A stretch of 30,574 nt of DNA from an uncultured Collinsella sp. Its GTDB lineage: Bacteria > Actinomycetota > Coriobacteriia > Coriobacteriales > Coriobacteriaceae. The notes under the pieces were generated by a model. The model saw only the letters and a program-made list of their open reading frames with translations, had not been told where the DNA came from and made no database searches. Numbering within the stretch: position 1 is the first letter of the stretch; every line of letters starts with the position of its first letter. The translations under genes and the position numbers were made by a program. Shown here in pieces: positions 22,487 to 30,457 of the stretch. The stretch lies in the NCBI GenBank assembly GCA_900542125.1, contig UQMO01000027.1:1-30574 (forward strand). Direction: 5' to 3'.

Positions 22487-24847
22487 ATGGATGCCGCAGC
22501 CCGTACCGCCCATGATTCCACCCTCCAGCCGTTTTCGGAGATGGAGCACTATAAGCATGCCGATGAGCTGCCGCCCGAGATTATGGCGGACAGCTACGAC
22601 AAGCTGGAGCGCCTGTGCCTCAAATATATGAATGAGGACGACTTTTCTAAGGTTGAGCAGGCCTACTGCTTTGCCGCCGAGAAGCACTGCAACCAAAAGC
22701 GCCGCTCGGGCGAGATGTACATTAACCATCCCGTCGAGGTTGCCATCATTTTGGCCGATCTCAAGATGGACTGCGATGTGGTGTGCGCCGCGCTGCTGCA
22801 CGATACCGTCGAGGATACCGAGACTTCTCTTGCCGATGTTTCCGGCCTGTTTGGCGATACGGTGGCCGAGCTCGTCGATGGCGTGACCAAGCTCACCAAC
22901 ATCGAAGTCGACAGCATGGACGAGAAGCAGGCGCTCACGCTGCGCAAGATGTTCCTTGCCATGTCCAAGGACATTCGCGTCATCATCGTTAAACTTGCCG
23001 ACCGTCTGCACAACATGCGAACGCTGGCAGCCCTGCGCGAGGATCGTCGCCTGTTTAAGGCTCGCGAGACCATGGACGTGTACGCGCCCTTGGCCGACCG
23101 CCTGGGCATGAGCTCTATTAAGTGGGAGCTCGAGGACCTGTCCTTCTTCTACCTGGAGCCCGATGCCTACCAGCGCATCGCGCGCATGGTGGCTGAGTCG
23201 CGCGAGGTCCGCGAGCGCTACCTTGCCGAGACCATCAAGACGCTTACCGATGAGCTCAACCGCATTGGTCTGGAGGACTTCCAGATCAACGGCCGCTCCA
23301 AGCACTATTGGTCCATCTACCAAAAGATGAAGCGCAAGGGCAAGGAGTTCTCCGAGATCTACGACCTGGTGGCGCTGCGCGTAATTACCCATTCGGTGCG
23401 CGATTGCTACTCCACGCTCGGTGCGGTGCATACGCTGTGGCACCCCATGCCCGGTCGCTTTAAAGACTATATCGCCATGCCCAAGGTCAATAACTACCAG
23501 TCGCTCCATACGACGGTCATCGGCCCTACGGCTCGTCCGCTCGAGATTCAGATTCGAACCTACGAGATGCATGAGCAGGCCGAGTACGGCATTGCCGCCC
23601 ACTGGCTATATAAGAAGTCGGGCGGATCGTCTGCTTCCAAGACCAATGACGCTCAACGTTTGGACGACCAGATCAACTGGCTCAAGCATTCGCTCGATTG
23701 GGCGGCTTCCGACGAGATCACCGATGCCAAGGAATACCTGCACTCGCTGAAGGTCGATCTGTTCGATCAGGAGATCTTCGTCTTTACGCCCAAGGGCGAG
23801 GTCATGGCGCTTCGTGCCGGCTCCACGCCGCTCGACTTTGCCTACGCCGTTCACACCGAGGTGGGAAACCACTGCGTCGGCGCTAAGATCAACGGTGCGG
23901 TGGCCCCGCTCACGCACGAGATCAAGACGGGCGACCGCGTTGAAATCCTGACTAACAAGAGTTCCAAGCCGTCGCGTGATTGGCTCAAGATCGTCAAGAC
24001 GCCTTCGGCCAAGTCCAAGATCCGTCGCTACTTTGCCGCCGCGACCAAGGACGACGACGCTGCTACCGGTCGCGATATGCTGGCCAAGGACCTGCGTAAG
24101 CGTGGCTATGGCATTTCTACGCCGCGTTCGACGCGTGCGCTCAACGCCGTGGCGGAGCAGTTTAACTTCAAGCAGCTCGAGGACCTGTTTGCCGCCGTCG
24201 GCGCCGGCAAGGTTGCCCCGCGCGCTGTGGGCAATAAGGTCGAGCAAATCTTGGACCCCAAGCCCGAGGAACAGCTCACCAAGGCCGAGGCTATCGCCGA
24301 GGTCGTGAAGCAGCCCGCTCGCGGCTCCAACCGCAAGCCGCAAAAGCGCGGCAAGAGCGCCAGTAACGGCATTATCGTCAAGGGCGAGAGCAACAGCGGC
24401 CTGCTGGTCCGTCTGGCTCATTGCTGCAACCCCGTGACGGGCGACGACATCGTCGGCTTCATCACGCGCGGTCGTGGCGTTTCGGTGCATCGCGCCAACT
24501 GTCCTAACGTCAAGGGTCTTATGGAACATCCCGAGCGCATGATCGATGTGGAGTGGGACGGCGCTGCCGACACCCTCTTCCAGGTCGAGATCGTGGTCGA
24601 ATGCCTGGATCGCATGGGCCTGCTCAAGGATGTCACCATTGCCATTGGCGATGCGGGCGGCAATATCCTTTCTGCCGCCACGTCGACCAACCGCGAAGGT
24701 ATTGCAACCCTGCGCTTTATGGTCGAGATCTCGGACGCGAGTGGCCTGGATCCGCTGCTGGCTTCCATCAGCAGCGTCGACTCGGTCTACGACGCTCGCC
24801 GCCTGATGCCCGGCGAGGGCGGAGCGCAACTCAAGCGCCGCGTGTAG
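22487..24847 (+). CDS. rel: bifunctional (p)ppGpp synthetase/hydrolase, Rel/SpoT
   Basis: 786 residues; ATG after GGGGA. Domains in order: HD hydrolase with HDTVEDT at ~105 and the LADRLHNMRTL segment; (p)ppGpp synthetase with GRSKHYWSIYQKM, GRFKDYIAMPK (the RxKD motif of bifunctional enzymes) and EIQIRTYEMHEQAEYG; TGS domain with FVFTPKGEVMALRAGSTPLDFAYAVH near 430 (quoted in parts: FTPKGEVMALRAGS, LDFAYAVH); a basic linker; a zinc-finger-like segment HCCNPVTGDDIVGF; and a C-terminal ACT domain. It makes and degrades the alarmone on starved ribosomes. All hydrolase and synthetase motifs look intact, so it is likely the single long RSH protein of the cell. Confidence 0.97.
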   Translation: MDAAARTAHDSTLQPFSEMEHYKHADELPPEIMADSYDKLERLCLKYMNEDDFSKVEQAYCFAAEKHCNQKRRSGEMYINHPVEVAIILADLKMDCDVVCAALLHDTVEDTETSLADVSGLFGDTVAELVDGVTKLTNIEVDSMDEKQALTLRKMFLAMSKDIRVIIVKLADRLHNMRTLAALREDRRLFKARETMDVYAPLADRLGMSSIKWELEDLSFFYLEPDAYQRIARMVAESREVRERYLAETIKTLTDELNRIGLEDFQINGRSKHYWSIYQKMKRKGKEFSEIYDLVALRVITHSVRDCYSTLGAVHTLWHPMPGRFKDYIAMPKVNNYQSLHTTVIGPTARPLEIQIRTYEMHEQAEYGIAAHWLYKKSGGSSASKTNDAQRLDDQINWLKHSLDWAASDEITDAKEYLHSLKVDLFDQEIFVFTPKGEVMALRAGSTPLDFAYAVHTEVGNHCVGAKINGAVAPLTHEIKTGDRVEILTNKSSKPSRDWLKIVKTPSAKSKIRRYFAAATKDDDAATGRDMLAKDLRKRGYGISTPRSTRALNAVAEQFNFKQLEDLFAAVGAGKVAPRAVGNKVEQILDPKPEEQLTKAEAIAEVVKQPARGSNRKPQKRGKSASNGIIVKGESNSGLLVRLAHCCNPVTGDDIVGFITRGRGVSVHRANCPNVKGLMEHPERMIDVEWDGAADTLFQVEIVVECLDRMGLLKDVTIAIGDAGGNILSAATSTNREGIATLRFMVEISDASGLDPLLASISSVDSVYDARRLMPGEGGAQLKRRV

Positions 24848-24881
24848 GCGCGAGAGCCTCTCAGCATCATAGATATTGGTT

Positions 24882-24913
24882 ACGTTCGAGGCATCGTTTG
24901 GTGCCTCGAACGT
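24882..24913 (+). terminator. terminator after rel
   Basis: ACGTTCGAGGCA (24882-24893) and TGCCTCGAACGT (24902-24913) form a perfect 12-bp stem with an 8-nt loop, followed by ATTTTA. It lies 8 bases before the ribosome binding site of the next gene, so it could also regulate that gene. Confidence 0.7.
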
Positions 24914-24935
24914 ATTTTAGAAGGAGGGTATGCGC

Positions 24936-25619
24936 ATGGACGATATGACTTTGGACCAGACGCCCCGAGGCGCGGCTTCGATTGAGGCGCTCGTCAACGG
25001 CCCGATTCAGACCAACAGCTACGTCGTGATTTCGAATGACGAGTGCTTAATCGTCGATCCGGCGTGGGAGGGCGAGCGTCTTGTGGAGCATATCCGCACC
25101 GCGCATCCCGAGGTGCGCGTACTTGGCTCTGTCTGCACGCACGGTCATGCCGACCATGTTGGCGGGGTTGCCGGGGTTCGAGCTGTTGTTGGCGACAGCG
25201 CACTATATGAGTTGTGCGCTAAGGACGTGACGGTACCTCGCGCAAATATCGAGGAGCAGCGCGCCATGTGGGGTATCGAGACGCCCGATCCGGGTGAGCC
25301 GACGCGTTTGCTTGCCGAGGGCGATACAATCGAGGTGGGCGACGTCTGCCTGCAGGTGATCGAGACGCCGGGGCATACGCCGGGCGGCATCGTCCTGTTC
25401 GCCGCGACCGAGCAGGGGAACATCGCCTTTGTGGGCGACACGCTTTTCCCGGGCAGCCACGGTCGTACCGATCTTTCCGGCGGTGACGAGGCGGCGATTA
25501 TGCGCTCGCTCTCCAAACTTGCCAAGACGCTTCCGCCCGATACCGTTTGCTTGACGGGCCATGGCGATTCGACCACGATGGCGCGCGAACTTATGCAGAA
25601 CCCGTTTATGCAGATGTAG
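24936..25619 (+). CDS. metallo-beta-lactamase-fold hydrolase (glyoxalase II-like)
   Basis: 227 residues from the ATG at 24936, 7 bases after AAGGAGGG; the ATG at 24930 is too close to that site. The metal-binding motif is TxGHADHVGG (SVCTHGHADHVGG at ~66-78), with further ligands in ETPGHTPGGI, FVGDTLFPGSHGRTD and LTGHGDSTT. This is the small glyoxalase-II-like branch (GloB/YcbL-type). It likely hydrolyses a thioester such as S-lactoylglutathione analogues or a related small molecule. The true substrate is unknown; glutathione is unusual in this group of bacteria. Confidence 0.88.
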   Translation: MDDMTLDQTPRGAASIEALVNGPIQTNSYVVISNDECLIVDPAWEGERLVEHIRTAHPEVRVLGSVCTHGHADHVGGVAGVRAVVGDSALYELCAKDVTVPRANIEEQRAMWGIETPDPGEPTRLLAEGDTIEVGDVCLQVIETPGHTPGGIVLFAATEQGNIAFVGDTLFPGSHGRTDLSGGDEAAIMRSLSKLAKTLPPDTVCLTGHGDSTTMARELMQNPFMQM

Positions 25620-25767
25620 GCTCGAAGCCGTCTTTCGAACCACGAAGACCGGTCAATCGTCAAGCTATTTTCCCCAGTGGGTCGATTCTGTGGGGCAAAC
25701 GGTCAAAATTTGTCCAATCGGATGGTATTCGTGAACAAACGAACGTTTATGCTCGGGTATGTCGTGG

Positions 25768-25773
25768 TAAAAT
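25768..25773 (+). promoter_or_regulatory. possible -10 box of the aldolase gene
   Basis: TAAAAT at 25768-25773, 41 bases before the start codon. The -35 region (around 25745-25751) matches poorly. The gap from 25620 holds no other gene. Confidence 0.4.
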
Positions 25774-25813
25774 CTCAGGCGTTATCGGAGCAACCTTACA
25801 GGAGGTTTCTTTT

Positions 25814-26680
25814 ATGCTCGTCAACGCAGCAGACATGCTCAAGAAGGCCGAGGCCGGCAAGTACGGTCTCGGTGCCTTCAACACCAACAACCTCGAGTGG
25901 ACCCTGGCTATTCTCCAGGCCGCCGAGGAGGCCAAGTCTCCGCTGATCCTTCAGTGCACCGCTGGTGCCGCTAAGTGGATGGGCGGTTTCAAGGTCTGCG
26001 CCGACATGGTCAAGGCTGCCGTCGAGGCCACGGGCGTTACCGTTCCCGTCGCCCTTCACCTCGATCACGGTTCCTACGAGGACTGCTTCAAGTGCATCGA
26101 GGCCGGCTTCACGTCCATCATGTATGACGGCTCTCACGAGGAGACCTTCCAGCTTAACCTCGACCGCACCAAGGAGCTCGTTGAGCTTGCCCACTCCAAG
26201 GGCATGTCCATCGAGGCCGAGGTCGGCGGCATCGGCGGCACCGAGGACGGCGTGACCTCCAGCGGCGAGCTCGCTGATCCTGCTGAGTGCAAGCAGATTG
26301 CTGACCTGGGCGTCGACTTCCTCGCCTGCGGTATCGGCAACATCCACGGCGTGTACCCTGCCGACTGGGCTGGCCTTTCCTTCGAGCGCCTGGGCGAGAT
26401 CAAGGCTCAGACCGGCGACCTGCCCCTCGTCCTGCACGGTGGCACCGGCATCCCCGAGGATCAGATCAAGAAGGCCATCTCCCTGGGTATCTCCAAGATC
26501 AACGTCAACACCGACCTGCAGCTCGTCTTCGCCAAGGGCGTCCGCGAGTACATCGAGGCTGGCAAGGATCAGCAGGGCAAGGGCTTTGACCCCCGCAAGC
26601 TCCTCAAGCCTGGTCGCGACAACATCGTTGCCCGCACCAAGGAGCTCATGGAGGAGTTTGGCTCCGTCAACAAGGCGTAA
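25814..26680 (+). CDS. fba: class II fructose-bisphosphate aldolase
   Basis: 288 residues from the ATG at 25814 with AGGAGG 10 bases upstream; a longer in-frame opening back to 25547 overlaps the previous gene and is noise. Zinc and catalytic landmarks: ALHLDHGSYEDC (catalytic Asp and zinc His), IMYDGSHE, IEAEVGGIGGTEDG, CGIGNIHGVY (zinc His), LVLHGGTGIPEDQIKKAI (zinc His) and SKINVNTDLQ. It cleaves fructose 1,6-bisphosphate to dihydroxyacetone phosphate and glyceraldehyde 3-phosphate in glycolysis. Its codons are strongly biased (AAG, CTC, GTC, ATC), as in highly expressed genes. A relative that prefers tagatose bisphosphate cannot be excluded. Confidence 0.95.
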   Translation: MLVNAADMLKKAEAGKYGLGAFNTNNLEWTLAILQAAEEAKSPLILQCTAGAAKWMGGFKVCADMVKAAVEATGVTVPVALHLDHGSYEDCFKCIEAGFTSIMYDGSHEETFQLNLDRTKELVELAHSKGMSIEAEVGGIGGTEDGVTSSGELADPAECKQIADLGVDFLACGIGNIHGVYPADWAGLSFERLGEIKAQTGDLPLVLHGGTGIPEDQIKKAISLGISKINVNTDLQLVFAKGVREYIEAGKDQQGKGFDPRKLLKPGRDNIVARTKELMEEFGSVNKA

Positions 26681-26700
26681 GCGTCGCTAAACTTCCCGCC

Positions 26701-26792
26701 GGAAGCCCCGTCCCCCTACACTGTTTCCTTTGCGCTCACCTGGCTTCGCCAGAAGTCGCGCCAAGGAAACAGTTCCGGGGGATGGGGCTTCC
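26701..26792 (+). terminator. large nested hairpin after fba
   Basis: Outer arms 26701-26716 and 26777-26792 (16 bp, one mismatch); middle arms CTGTTTCCTT (26721-26730) and AAGGAAACAG (26763-26772); GCGC (26732-26735) with GCGC (26758-26761); inner CTGGC-TTC-GCCAG (26740-26752). The tail CTTTGTTT follows. Probably the fba terminator or a repeat element used as one. Confidence 0.6.
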
Positions 26793-26930
26793 TTTGTTTA
26801 ACGCCGCAGGGTTACAAGTCTGAATTAAGGTGGCTACTGGCTTCGCCAGAAGTCGCGCGATGGAATCAGCTCCGGGGAAACGGGGCCTCCTTTGTTAACT
26901 TGCTACAGGGTTACTGGTCTGATTTTAGTT
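26740..26930 (+). repeat. 97-bp-offset partial duplication after fba
   Basis: The segment from 26740 recurs from 26837. The first 22 bases (26740-26761 and 26837-26858) are identical. Similarity continues, degenerating, through the pieces CTCCTTTGTTAAC and CAGGGTTAC and ends near 26930. Only the right half of the nested hairpin was copied. The gap 26681-27031 holds no gene; it contains this repeat, the hairpins and the next promoter region. Confidence 0.7.
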
Positions 26931-26957
26931 ATATGGTTACCGTTCAGCGGTGTTGAT

Positions 26958-26982
26958 GGCTCCCTTGTTGGGGCTTTCTTTT
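26958..26982 (+). terminator. weak terminator-like hairpin before the transglutaminase-like gene
   Basis: A GGCTCCC/GGGGCT-type stem with a TTGTT loop is followed by TTCTTTTT near 26975-26983. A TACAAT box at 26991-26996 follows and may be the -10 of the next gene, with TTGGGG 17 bases before it. Confidence 0.4.
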
Positions 26983-27031
26983 TATCTCGCTACAATGGGC
27001 TTCAAGCGTTCTAGTGACTTGGAGTTTTGGT

Positions 27032-28465
27032 ATGGCTGTTGTTAATGTGTTGCCTTCGGATGGGAAGGTTATTGACGAGGGTCCTGTTGGTTGCTCTGTT
27101 GATGTTTGCTGTGATGATTTTCGTCATCTCGATATTGGACTGCCGCCCGAGATTCTTCGTCTCAAGGATGCCGGATATTTGACGCAGGCTGTTGCGGCTT
27201 GTGATCGTCTTTTGGGGCAGAATCCCGATCCCTCGTTGGCCGCTTGCGTTCGTGCCGAGCGGTATCGCATGCTTGAGACGCCGCTTCATTTTTCGGTGTC
27301 GCGCGATCGAGCTATTGCGATGATTCGCGAGGAGTGGCCTGAGTTTACCGAGGAGCAGTTTAACGATCTGATTGACCGTAAGCGTATTGACTGGCGCTTT
27401 ATCGATGGTGAGCTGTTCGTTCTCGACAACTTCCTCGATTCGCTTCGCGTATATCCCAAAGAGGTCCCCGGCATGCGTCCCGATTCTACGGACGGAATTG
27501 CGCTGCGCAACCAGATGCTCGAGGAGATGGAGACGCAGGGCGGGCTGTCTCGCACCATCACGCTTAAGGCATGCGTGTCTGTCCCCGGTGCTTTGGAGGG
27601 GGAGACCGTTCGCGCGTGGCTTCCCGTTGCTGCCGCCTGCCGTCAACAGTCTCAGGTCGAGATACTTGATATGACGCCGGAGGGGACCATTGCTCCTGCG
27701 AGCGCCTCGGCGCGTGCTGCCTCGTGGGTCTCCTCGACTGATCGCTCATTCTCGGTGACCTATCGCTATCAAATCGATGCCGCTTATCGCGATATCTATG
27801 GGGGTGCGCTTCTGGCGCATCCATGTATGGACGCGCCTCTGCCCGAGGATATTTCCGAGGACCGTCCGCACATTGCATTCACGCCGTATCTGCAGCAGCT
27901 GACGGCCGGTGTTGTTGACGGACTCGAGGATCCGCTCGATCGCGCCCGTGCTATCTATGATTACCTGACGCAGTATATCGACTATCGCTATCAGCCGCCG
28001 TACTTGCTTTTGGGATCTATTGCCGATGACTGTGCGCATTCGCTTCGCGGTGATTGCGGTGTTATGGCGCTTACGTTTATCACCATGTGCCGTATTGCCG
28101 GTGTGCCCGCCCGTTGGCAGAGCGGCCTGTATGTTGCGCCCGATTCGGTGGGGTCGCACGACTGGGCAGAGTTCTATACGCCGCAGACCGGTTGGCTCAA
28201 CGCCGACGTGTCATTTGGATCTTCTGCTCGCAGGATGGGGGAGGAGTGGCGCCGCCGTCACTACTTTGGCAATCTCGACCCGTGGCGTATGGTGGCCAAC
28301 AATCGATTCCAGGCAGAGTTTGAGCCCTCTTTCGACGGCATGCGCGAGGACCCTTACGATAACCAGATGGGTGAGGCTTCGGTCGACGGTCGCGGATGCC
28401 GTCAGCGCGAGATGCTCCGCACGGTCGAACTCATCGAAATGCTCGAAGTTCCATTTTCGGACTAA
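27032..28465 (+). CDS. transglutaminase-like (papain-fold) protein
   Basis: 477 residues from the ATG at 27032, preceded by TTGGAG. The C-terminal half carries the transglutaminase-core triad: LRGDCGVMALTF (catalytic Cys ~342), SHDWAEFY (His ~380) and LNADVSFG (Asp ~394), with the usual entry helix ARAIYDYLTQYIDYRY. The N-terminal ~230 residues have no motif I know. There is no signal peptide or membrane segment, so it is probably cytoplasmic. Members of this superfamily act as proteases, peptidases or cross-linking enzymes; the activity here is unknown. The gene uses more T-ending codons than its neighbours at the beginning (GTT, GGT, GAT). Confidence 0.82.
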   Translation: MAVVNVLPSDGKVIDEGPVGCSVDVCCDDFRHLDIGLPPEILRLKDAGYLTQAVAACDRLLGQNPDPSLAACVRAERYRMLETPLHFSVSRDRAIAMIREEWPEFTEEQFNDLIDRKRIDWRFIDGELFVLDNFLDSLRVYPKEVPGMRPDSTDGIALRNQMLEEMETQGGLSRTITLKACVSVPGALEGETVRAWLPVAAACRQQSQVEILDMTPEGTIAPASASARAASWVSSTDRSFSVTYRYQIDAAYRDIYGGALLAHPCMDAPLPEDISEDRPHIAFTPYLQQLTAGVVDGLEDPLDRARAIYDYLTQYIDYRYQPPYLLLGSIADDCAHSLRGDCGVMALTFITMCRIAGVPARWQSGLYVAPDSVGSHDWAEFYTPQTGWLNADVSFGSSARRMGEEWRRRHYFGNLDPWRMVANNRFQAEFEPSFDGMREDPYDNQMGEASVDGRGCRQREMLRTVELIEMLEVPFSD

Positions 28466-28504
28466 TCGGTAGAAAGCTGTGATAAACTAACTCACGCATT
28501 ACGT

Positions 28505-28591
28505 GCCCGAGTGGCGGAATTGGCAGACGCAGTGGACTCAAAATCCACCGTTGGCAACAACGTGCGAGTTCGAGTCTCGCCTCGGGCACCA
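28505..28591 (+). tRNA. tRNA-Leu (anticodon CAA)
   Basis: 87 nt with encoded CCA. Acceptor stem GCCCGAG (28505-28511) with CTCGGGC (28581-28587), discriminator A, CCA to 28591. Anticodon stem GTGGA/TCCAC around loop CTCAAAA gives CAA at 28539-28541, reading UUG. A class II variable arm (GTTGGCAACAACG) and T arm GCGAG-TTCGAGT-CTCGC are present. It begins 39 bases after the transglutaminase-like gene. The 3' end from 28569 is duplicated at 28753. Confidence 0.97.
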
Positions 28592-28610
28592 TACATGCAA
28601 GCGAGCGTTC

Positions 28611-28633
28611 AAGGGGGTTGCGGCCCCCTTTTT
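28611..28633 (+). terminator. terminator of tRNA-Leu
   Basis: AAGGGGG (28611-28617) pairs with CCCCCTT (28624-28630), followed by TTT. Confidence 0.8.
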
Positions 28634-28793
28634 CGTGCCGAACTCGCGTGAGCGCGAGGAGCGTTAAGCAGACAGGCCTGTGGCCTGTTTGTAGCGGAGC
28701 GTGGCGAGGGCGCCATGCGCCCGAAGCCCGGGGCTTCGCGAAGCGAAGACCCTTCGAGTCTCGCCTCGGGCACCATGCATGCACCTGCGCTTC

Positions 28794-28817
28794 AAGGGGG
28801 TCAAGGCCCCCTTTTTT
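28794..28817 (+). terminator. second copy of the tRNA-Leu terminator
   Basis: AAGGGGG (28794-28800) pairs with CCCCC (28807-28811) and TTTTTT follows (28812-28817). Confidence 0.8.
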
Positions 28818-28889
28818 CGTGTACGTAATGTGATAACGCGCTGTACGTGTTATTATTCGCAAGGCGTTGTTCCCGCAATGCCCTAAAGA

Positions 28890-29019
28890 GGAACCCGAGG
28901 GTTCCCACCTTTTGGCGCCAATGAGCAGCTGACTGGTCATACAACTTAGATTCTCTTCCTCAAATCGAGGAAGTCTATGTGTACGACCTGGTTGCTGAGA
29001 AGCGCCGGGTTATTTTTTT
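28890..29019 (+). promoter_or_regulatory. infC operon leader with attenuator (L20-leader type)
   Basis: Three hairpins stand in the untranslated leader: GGAACCC-GA-GGGTTCC (28890-28905), CTTCCTC-AAATC-GAGGAAG (28955-28973), and a terminator ACCTGGTTGCT-GAGA-AGCGCCGGGT (28986-29010) followed by seven T (29013-29019). The terminator ends a few bases before the infC ribosome binding site. The order and position match the autoregulatory leader by which ribosomal protein L20 controls infC-rpmI-rplT in other Gram-positive bacteria. L20 binding itself is inferred. Confidence 0.7.
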
Positions 29020-29038
29020 ATGAATGGAGGTAGGGAAA

Positions 29039-29593
29039 ATAGCTAAGTCTGATGACACCCGCATCAACGACGAGATCACTGCATCTTCGTGCCGTTTGAT
29101 TGGCGTCGATGGCTCTCAGCTCGGCCTGTTCGCCATCCGCGATGCCCAGCGCGTCGCCGACGATCAGGGTCTCGACCTGGTCGAGATCGCTCCCAACGCG
29201 GAGCCGCCGGTCTGCAAGGTCATGGACTACGGTAAGTTCAAGTACCAGCAGGCCATGAAGGCCAAGGCTGCTCGTAAGAACCAGTCCAAGGTCGAGGTCA
29301 AGGAAATGAAGTTCCGACCCAAGATCGACGTTGGCGACTACGAGACCAAGAAGGGCCACGTTCTGCGTTTCCTCAAGAAGGGCGCACGCGTTAAGATCAC
29401 CATCATGTTCCGCGGCCGTGAGATGGCTCACCCGGAGCAGGGCCTTAACGTTCTCGAGCGCCTCGCCGAGGATCTCAAGCCTTACGCTACGGTCGAGTCC
29501 AAGCCTAAGATGGAAGGCCGTAACATGCTTATGCTGCTCGCCCCGATCAAGGGCGCCTTCGATGAGGATAAAGCGGCAAGCGATACCAAGTAA
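29039..29593 (+). CDS. infC: translation initiation factor IF-3, probable AUA start
   Basis: 184 residues if translation begins at ATA (29039), 7 bases after GGAGGT (29026-29031). An ATG at 29024, five codons earlier in the same frame, overlaps that ribosome binding site and has none of its own, so it is a poor start; automatic annotation may use it. IF-3 landmarks: RINDEITASSCRLIG, LDLVEIAPNAEPPVCKVMDYGKF (given in parts: VEIAPNAEPPVCKV, MDYGKFKYQQ), VKEMKFRPKID, FRGREMAHPEQG and the C-terminal EGRNMLMLLAP. It binds the 30S subunit and proofreads start codons. A rare start codon on its own gene is a known autoregulation device. rpmI and rplT follow. Confidence 0.93.
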   Translation: MAKSDDTRINDEITASSCRLIGVDGSQLGLFAIRDAQRVADDQGLDLVEIAPNAEPPVCKVMDYGKFKYQQAMKAKAARKNQSKVEVKEMKFRPKIDVGDYETKKGHVLRFLKKGARVKITIMFRGREMAHPEQGLNVLERLAEDLKPYATVESKPKMEGRNMLMLLAPIKGAFDEDKAASDTK

Positions 29594-29625
29594 CTAGTGT
29601 TCTGTAACCGATTAAGGAGTATTTC

Positions 29626-29817
29626 ATGCCTAAGATGAAGTCCCACAGCGGCACCAAGAAGCGTTTCCGCAAGACTGGTACCGGCAAGCTTATGCGCGCC
29701 AAGGCTTTCAAGAGCCACATCCTGAGCAAGAAGTCCACCAAGCGTAAGCGTGGCTTCCGTCAGGAGACCGAGATCGCCGCTGCCGACCGCAAGGTCATCA
29801 AGTCGCGTCTCGCCTAA
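29626..29817 (+). CDS. rpmI: 50S ribosomal protein L35 (bL35)
   Basis: 63 residues; ATG after AAGGAG. Typical start PKMKSHSGTKKRFRKTGTGK and basic body with HILSKKSTKRKRG. It is a structural protein of the large ribosomal subunit. It lies 32 bases after infC and 46 before rplT, the standard gene order. Strong codon bias. Confidence 0.98.
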   Translation: MPKMKSHSGTKKRFRKTGTGKLMRAKAFKSHILSKKSTKRKRGFRQETEIAAADRKVIKSRLA

Positions 29818-29863
29818 GTTCGCGTTCCCGTTTTTCGTTTTACCGTCTAGGAGTTGATAGAAC

Positions 29864-30223
29864 ATGGCACGTATTAAGCGCGCTGTTGCCGCCAAGAAGA
29901 AGCGCCGTACCGTTATGCACCGTGCGAAGGGTTACTACGGTGCCGCTTCGCGTACTTACAAGCATGCTAAAGAGCAGGTCCAGCACTCCCTGCAGTATCA
30001 GTATCGTGATCGCCGCAACAAGAAGCGCGAGATTCGTTCTCTCTGGATCACCCGTATCAACGCTGCTGCTCGCCTGAACGACATCTCTTACTCTCAGTTC
30101 ATGCACGGCCTGAAGGTTGCCGGCATCGAGCTCGACCGCAAGGTCCTGGCTCAGATGGCTTACGAGGACATCGAGTCCTTCAACGAGCTGGCTACCATCG
30201 CCAAGAAGGCTCTCGAGGCCTAA
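29864..30223 (+). CDS. rplT: 50S ribosomal protein L20 (bL20)
   Basis: 119 residues; ATG after AGGAG. Typical features: MARIKRAVAAKKKRRT, AKGYYGAASRTYKHA, RDRRNKKREIRSLWI (written in part) and INAAARLNDISYSQFMHGLK, ending in the usual length. It assembles early on 23S rRNA. In relatives it also represses its own operon through the leader, which fits the structured leader at 28890-29019. A strong terminator follows. Confidence 0.98.
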   Translation: MARIKRAVAAKKKRRTVMHRAKGYYGAASRTYKHAKEQVQHSLQYQYRDRRNKKREIRSLWITRINAAARLNDISYSQFMHGLKVAGIELDRKVLAQMAYEDIESFNELATIAKKALEA

Positions 30224-30244
30224 TAGATTCTCTTGAATCGCTAG

Positions 30245-30280
30245 GGGAGTGTCGCGTTGTGCGCGGCGCTCCCTCCTTTT
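30245..30280 (+). terminator. terminator of the infC-rpmI-rplT operon
   Basis: GGGAGTGTCGCG (30245-30256) pairs over 12 bp (two G-T pairs) with CGCGGCGCTCCC (30262-30273), then TCCTTTT. Confidence 0.8.
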
Positions 30281-30457
30281 ATCTGAAGCGCTGGTTTATA
30301 TAGCAAAAGCGCGGGTAGATAGACGCTTACAGGTGACCGATCTTTATATATCTCTTAACCGAAGGGTCATCATCTGATACGTGCAGTATTTCTGCACCAG
30401 CCTTTCTATGACTTATATAGGAAGCAATGTATTGTGTAGGACTTGTGAAGAGTGGAA

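Larger units (their letters stand above)
28569..28823 (+). repeat. tRNA-Leu tail duplication enclosing a hairpin core
   Basis: The tRNA 3' end from the T-loop through CCAT (28569-28592) recurs exactly, 24 bases, at 28753-28776; the spacer and terminator (AAGGGGG..CCCCC, T-run) recur too, offset 184 bp. Between them, an antisense T-arm piece CGAACTCGC (28639-28647) is followed by GCGTTAAGCA (28661-28670), the hairpin ACAGGCC-TGT-GGCCTGT (28672-28688), GTTTGTAGC (28687-28695), GGGCGC-CAT-GCGCCC (28708-28722) and GCTTCGCGAAGC (28733-28744). The layout repeats that at tRNA-Ser. It has no coding potential. Confidence 0.8.

Noticed and set aside
22433..24829. Two long minus-strand open frames
   Set aside because: They are antisense shadows of rel, whose own motifs are complete.
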